From JBILVQ01 sp044370375 (GTDB lineage: Bacteria > Bacteroidota > Bacteroidia > UBA4408): a DNA stretch of 17,113 bases. The stretch is taken from assembly GCA_044370375.1 (NCBI GenBank), contig JBILVQ010000048.1:1-17113 (forward strand), read 5' to 3'. Each line of letters opens with the position of its first letter. Position 1 is the stretch's first letter. The notes beneath the pieces are model-generated. The model was not told the origin of the DNA. It did not search any database and was given only the letters and a program-made list of their open reading frames with translations. Shown here one piece after another: positions 16,401 through 17,113 of this stretch. Position numbers and translations under genes: made by a program.

Positions 16401-17113
16401 GTCTTTGTAGCAGTGGTTCTGCAACATTTACAGCAACAGCATCCAACACTGCCGGTGGTATTATCAATTACAACTTCAAAATTAATGGCAACAGTGTTCA
16501 GAGCGGGCCCATCAACACTTACAGTTCAGCCTCCATTGCCAATGGTAATACAGTAACCTGTGATATAACGGTTACAGGCGGTACTTGTTTGGTTAGTAAC
16601 AACGCTACATCCAACAGCATTGTTATGACCGTAAACACCAATAGTACACCAAGCGTTTCAATAAATTCCACCGCAACAACCCTTTGTTCAGGAAATACTG
16701 TTACCGTAACAGCAACGGCATTGAACACAGCCGGTGGTACGGTAACCTATACCTTCCTTAAAAATGGAGTAAGTGTACAAAGCGGATTATCGAACACTTA
16801 CACAAGCAGCACGCTGGGCAACGGAAATACAATTAGCTGTAACATCAACATTAGTGGTGGAACATGTTTAACCTCATCGGTAGCCTCCTCTAATGTAATT
16901 TCCTTTACTGTTAATACACCCGGAATCGTTTTATCCTCTTCCGGATCAACTGTATGTTCTGGGGCAAATGTTATTTTCACAGCAGCAGCATCCAACATCT
17001 CAGGTGCAGGTTCAGTAACCTATAACTTCAGGAGAAATGGTATCACGGTTCAATCAGGAACATCCACAACCTATAGCACCGGGGCTTATGCTAATGGGGA
17101 TGTATTTACCTGT
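7484..17113 (+). CDS. Giant secreted repeat protein, adhesin-like, 5' part (3' end outside window)
   Basis: The frame is open from ATG 7484 to the window end: 3,210 codons without a stop, no natural end seen. The start is chosen because it opens a signal peptide, MKRILLLLLMFALNIQVQA, with cleavage expected before QN at about residue 19/20. Domains: LamG/GH54-like module (residues ~20-295) with GPAIRVRRSSDN, LDQTALLAFVG and WYDQSG; ten tandem 249-251-aa units (residues 299 to about 2785), each a ~177-aa jelly-roll-like half plus a ~73-aa Ig-like half; a BIG2-like domain (~2790-2865); then ~93-aa Ig-like repeats (2866 to the end of the window). The N-terminal module is paralogous to those in the upstream giant protein. 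By analogy a T9SS sorting domain is expected at the unseen C-terminus, but this is inference. Likely role: surface adhesion or glycan binding on a long stalk. The hydrophobic core residues and cysteines are conserved across copies and the frame is intact over 9.6 kb, which indicates selection for function. Confidence 0.95.
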   Translation, partial: MKRILLLLLMFALNIQVQAQNTLDNLSLGGATPAAVSYSLRQASSSYAGPAIRVRRSSDNAEQDIGFSAGELDQTALLAFVGLGNGFVTVWYDQSGFGRNAAQTTPANQPRIVNAGVVETQNGKPAIFLNGTNSVLRQTTLIVSNPYSINVVASRTASNGGYQRLINFSATGDAFCFVGAFQGNYATFTGNGAAWNDVAANTQNISIGNTSNILTATAINGANGLSPFVNSVAQNRKTGTTSTASGFLIGAAYNSTNVSQLWTGYISEFEVFPSALSYEERQSLECNQASYYTVTISPQAELVIRGTATSASCYNAEEVVVWKNSDLVNTSAIGNNLTKFTANGAWNGGASSHNTVSAEGYFRFVATETNKNRMVGLSTTNTNSDFSSIQYAIYLQNNGNVSVYESGANRGVLTTFSGGEEFKISVENNVVKYYKNNNLFYISSLSPTLPLIIDVSINEINGTVTNARVGNFNTGAFTASVISPTFSSPIYQWKLNGTPVGGNSNTYTNNSLANNDVITCEVNPNLAGCSSTLFISNAITNQYDANPAGLDFAITATPSSLGCAVAEEAVRWNGNSLVNVNETSGNLNKIQSNGAWNGGAASLNTVSNDGHLEFTAVETNKNRMIGLSNSNVNSDFTSIQYAIYLQNNATYNVFESGTNRGGFGAFSGGDIFKIAVEGNVVKYYRNGSLFYLSAVSPTLPMLVDVSINETGGTVNNAKVRNYSGGTFTASVGAGVVSPDYQWYLNGVPVGTNSNSYSNGALNNNDVISCELTPNISGCSGLTYPSNSITNLVVSNPTGINFSIAGTVSSIGCSIGEEQVRWNAASIANLNESGGNLSKIQSNGAWNGGAASLNTVSNDGFLQFTATETNKNRMIGLSNTNVNSDYTTIQYAIYLVNSSLLFVYESGTSRGNFGSFSSGDVFKIAVEGAVVKYYRNGSVFYISSIAPTLPLLVDVSINETGGTVTNAIVANYNAGTFTASVSGGVGSPDYQWKLNGANVGTNSNTYTNGSLANNDVVTCVLTPNLNGCGGITYNSNSITNRFVSSPTGINFSIQGTPTVSGCALAEEEVRWVQASLTNVNATANSLIKIQNNGAWDGGAASTNSVSNDGFFQFTATETNKARMAGLSTVNTNSNFNTIQYAVYLLNNGTFQVYESGTGRGSFGTYLTGDVFKITVEASVVKYYKNGTIFYISSIAPTLPLIVDVSINETGGTITNALVRNYNTGTFTASVSGGVVSPDYQWKLNGANVGTNSNTYTNTTLSNNDVITCVLTPNISGCGGITYPSNAITYITVPIPSTVDFYITGTSVSSACKTVEEVVSWKVSSLTNVIASTNNLNKIQNNGAWDGGAASSNSVGNNGYFEFTATEVNRARMAGLSTTNVNSNFTTIQYAWYLRSDGLCEVYESGTSRGNFGAYVGGSVFKVAVESGTVKYYIDDVLKYTSTIAPTLPLLIDVSIRDIGGTISNALVSNYNVGDFTAVAINAGASPTYQWQLNGINVGTNSTSYTNSSLNDGEIITCILTPDIGGCSTTDITSNSITNFAIPAPTGTEFYILGTAASSACNSTNEEVRWRASSIVLSVPSGNNLSRLSTAGGAWNGGAASWNTVANNGYFQFTGIETNTYRMAGLSNTNPDANYTTIQYAWYLRNDGTLEIYESGTSRGGFGAYTANSIFKIAVEAGVVKYYHNGVLRYTSLIAPTLPLLVDVSIYSPSGTISNALVSNLSIGDFTAVATNAGASPSYQWLLNGSNVGTNSNTYSNTFLSNGDVVTCQLTPDLGGCSSTTYSSNTITNIQVASPTSVEFVITGTAASTGCNIGREEVRWLVADLVNVTASNNNLFKTQSNGAWNGGAASRNSISNNGSFEFTATETNLARMAGLSTTNVNSNYTSIQYAWYLRSDGICEIYETGTSRGGFGAYTSGSVFKVAIENGIIRYYLNGTLRYTSTILPTLPMIADVSIRDIGGTITNAIVTNYNTGVFTATVTNAGAAPTYQWKLNGVNVGTNSNSYTNTTLSNGDIISCDLTPDLTGCGATIIPSNNIVNNEVNRPIGVEFYIVGTAAPSGCIVSAEEVVWKNSDLVNVLSIGNSLRKFQSNGAWNGGAASFNTVSNNGYLEFTATETNTYRMCGLSTSNVDGNYTSIQFAWYLRNDGTLQIYESGTARGTFGSYVSGDKFKITVESNVVKYYKNGTLSYISLVAPTLPLVVDASIYTIDGTITNAITGNYNTGTFTATASGAGASPTYQWKLNGANVGSNSNTYVNTTLTNNDIISCELGVDIVGCSSADPVVSNYISNSFSITQTPIEFYVEASSTSAACNTAEEEVVWKISDLSNVTASGNDLVKVQSGGAWNGGAGSWNTVKNNGFLQFTATETNTARMGGLSTSNPNSNFTTIQYAWYLRTDGTAEIYESGSSRGNFGAYGAGAIFKIAVESNVVKYYLNGVLRYTSTISPTLPLMVDVSINTLAGTISNAIISNYYSGTFTANATNAGAAPDYQWKLNGINVGTNSATYSNTSLVDNDVVTCILTPDVSGCSSLGNLSSNAVTNKSIPTLQGTEIYVRGTATLGTCNNVVSEEVVWSVSGLQNVIANGNDLLKNAANGAWNGGAFSYNTVSNNGYLEFTATETNLYRMCGLSTSSIDGNYTTIQYAWYLRNDGTVQVYESGTARGTFGGYSAGMIFKISVESNIVKYYKNGVLMYTSLVAPTLPLIVDASLYSINATITNAIVVNNNTGTFTVVATNVGASPTYQWKVNGVNSGTNSTTYVNTNLQLNDVVSCEVTPDASGCNTASYPSNNVTVITSGNPVVAGITGTTTFCLGATSQLANVTPGGTWSSSNASVATVDALGLVTSVSAGISSITYTVTSGSCSADAVTTVTVEDIVPVVSILESANNICQGASSTITATANNIGGGTVNYDFKVDGVSVQSSNANTYVSTGFANGEVVTCEITIAGGSCLNTTTALSNSITMIVNNNATPTVSISTPITSLCSSGSATFTATASNTAGGIINYNFKINGNSVQSGPINTYSSASIANGNTVTCDITVTGGTCLVSNNATSNSIVMTVNTNSTPSVSINSTATTLCSGNTVTVTATALNTAGGTVTYTFLKNGVSVQSGLSNTYTSSTLGNGNTISCNINISGGTCLTSSVASSNVISFTVNTPGIVLSSSGSTVCSGANVIFTAAASNISGAGSVTYNFRRNGITVQSGTSTTYSTGAYANGDVFTC
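7541..8372 (+). other. N-terminal LamG/GH54-like module of the second giant protein
   Basis: This module directly follows the signal peptide. It carries the same ordered blocks as the modules in the upstream protein: VSYSLRQ, GPAIRVRRSSDN, EQDIGF, LDQTALLAFVG, VWYDQSGFGRN, QPRIVNAGVVE and a closing ERQSLECNQASYY. The closing Cys sits four residues earlier than in the upstream copies, which end in NQxCYY, so the disulfide partner or its geometry may differ. There is only one copy here against at least three next door. Confidence 0.78.
8378..15838 (+). repeat. Ten tandem ~250-aa jelly-roll-like + Ig-like units
   Basis: Approximate unit starts are 8378, 9128, 9875, 10622, 11369, 12116, 12866, 13613, 14363 and 15113. 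They are anchored on the GAWNGGA/GAWDGGA block, whose first Gly codons are at 8513, 9263, 10010, 10757, 11504, 12254, 13001, 13748, 14498 and 15251, i.e. 747-753 bp apart. Each unit has a Cys, then EE, an invariant Trp, NGAW(N/D)GGA, FTATETN, RMxGLS, IQYAxYL, YESG, FKIxVE, VKYY, APTLPL (or LSPTLP/ILPTLP) and a D(V/A)S strand. These are followed by an Ig-like part with YQWxLNG, a D(V/I)(I/V)(T/S)C motif and a further GC. Synonymous differences are abundant between copies, so the array is old and maintained at protein level. The first half has a beta-sandwich, carbohydrate-binding-like look, but I cannot name a family with confidence. Confidence 0.93.
15851..16078 (+). other. BIG2-like (bacterial Ig-like group 2) domain
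   Basis: About 76 residues carry the classic pattern: CLGATSQL, then GGTWSSSNASVATVDALG, then LVTSVSAGISSITYTV and a final Cys-containing strand. The W-S-S-S-N-x-S-V-A-T-V-D and G-L-V-T signature is that of BIG2 domains of bacterial surface adhesins. It separates the ten-unit array from the downstream Ig-like repeats. Confidence 0.85.
16079..17113 (+). repeat. Tandem ~93-aa Ig-like repeats, running off the window
   Basis: Four copies are visible, the last cut by the window end. The central Tyr codons lie at 16190, 16469, 16748 and 17021, giving periods of 93, 93 and 91 residues. Each has an early Cys followed by TFTATA or similar, an aromatic (N/T)Y(D/N/T)F strand, NGxSVQSG or a variant, TYxS, an NGxxVTC strand and a GGxC turn. 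They resemble the third Ig-like repeat of the upstream giant protein (SYDFRVNG). They probably extend the stalk toward the C-terminus. Confidence 0.85.

Noticed and set aside
8378..17113. CRISPR-like or DNA-level satellite repeats
   Set aside because: The periodicity is 747-753 bp and about 279 bp, in frame, with many synonymous differences. It is protein-domain repetition, not a short direct-repeat array.

Overview
The window (low-to-moderate GC, A/T-rich between genes) comes from a member of the Bacteroidota, most likely a marine, freshwater or soil Flavobacteriia/Sphingobacteriia/Chitinophagia-type lineage. The reasons are a type IX secretion system (T9SS) C-terminal sorting domain on the first protein, signal peptides ending in the Bacteroidota-like 'A-Q' junction, weak or absent Shine-Dalgarno sequences, and very large secreted proteins built from repeated beta-sandwich modules. 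The species cannot be fixed from the sequence.

Layout. (1) 2-5851 (+): the 3' part of a giant secreted protein, open at the left edge, at least 1,949 aa. It carries tandem LamG/GH54-arabinofuranosidase-like modules (one partial, two complete) joined by Ig-like linkers, then four Ig/PKD-like repeats, a cell-surface beta-rich region, a PKD domain and a T9SS sorting domain. (2) 5869-5903: a strong intrinsic terminator. (3) 6015-7147: a decayed island. A 108-aa secreted-protein 5' fragment is followed immediately by an antisense remnant of an IS1634-type transposase carrying several stops and frameshifts and lacking its 3' half. (4) 7148-7483: a non-coding leader. (5) 7484-17113 (+): a second giant secreted protein, open at the right edge, at least 3,210 aa and uninterrupted throughout. 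It has a signal peptide, one LamG/GH54-like module, ten tandem copies of a 249-251-aa 'jelly-roll-like plus Ig-like' unit, a BIG2-like domain, then about 93-aa Ig-like repeats that run off the window.

The two giant proteins share the same N-terminal-type module and Ig-like building blocks. They look like neighbouring paralogous surface adhesins or glycan-binding stalk proteins, exported by Sec and then T9SS. The terminator and the decayed IS island between them suggest they are transcribed separately.

The most notable pattern is in the ten-unit array. Units 1-4 form one subfamily, while units 5-10 alternate between two subtypes (5/7/9 versus 6/8/10), with extra cysteines placed at different sites in the two subtypes. 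This implies expansion by duplication of a two-unit (about 1.5 kb) block. No CRISPR array, tRNA, rRNA or recognisable metabolic, regulatory or defence gene was seen.
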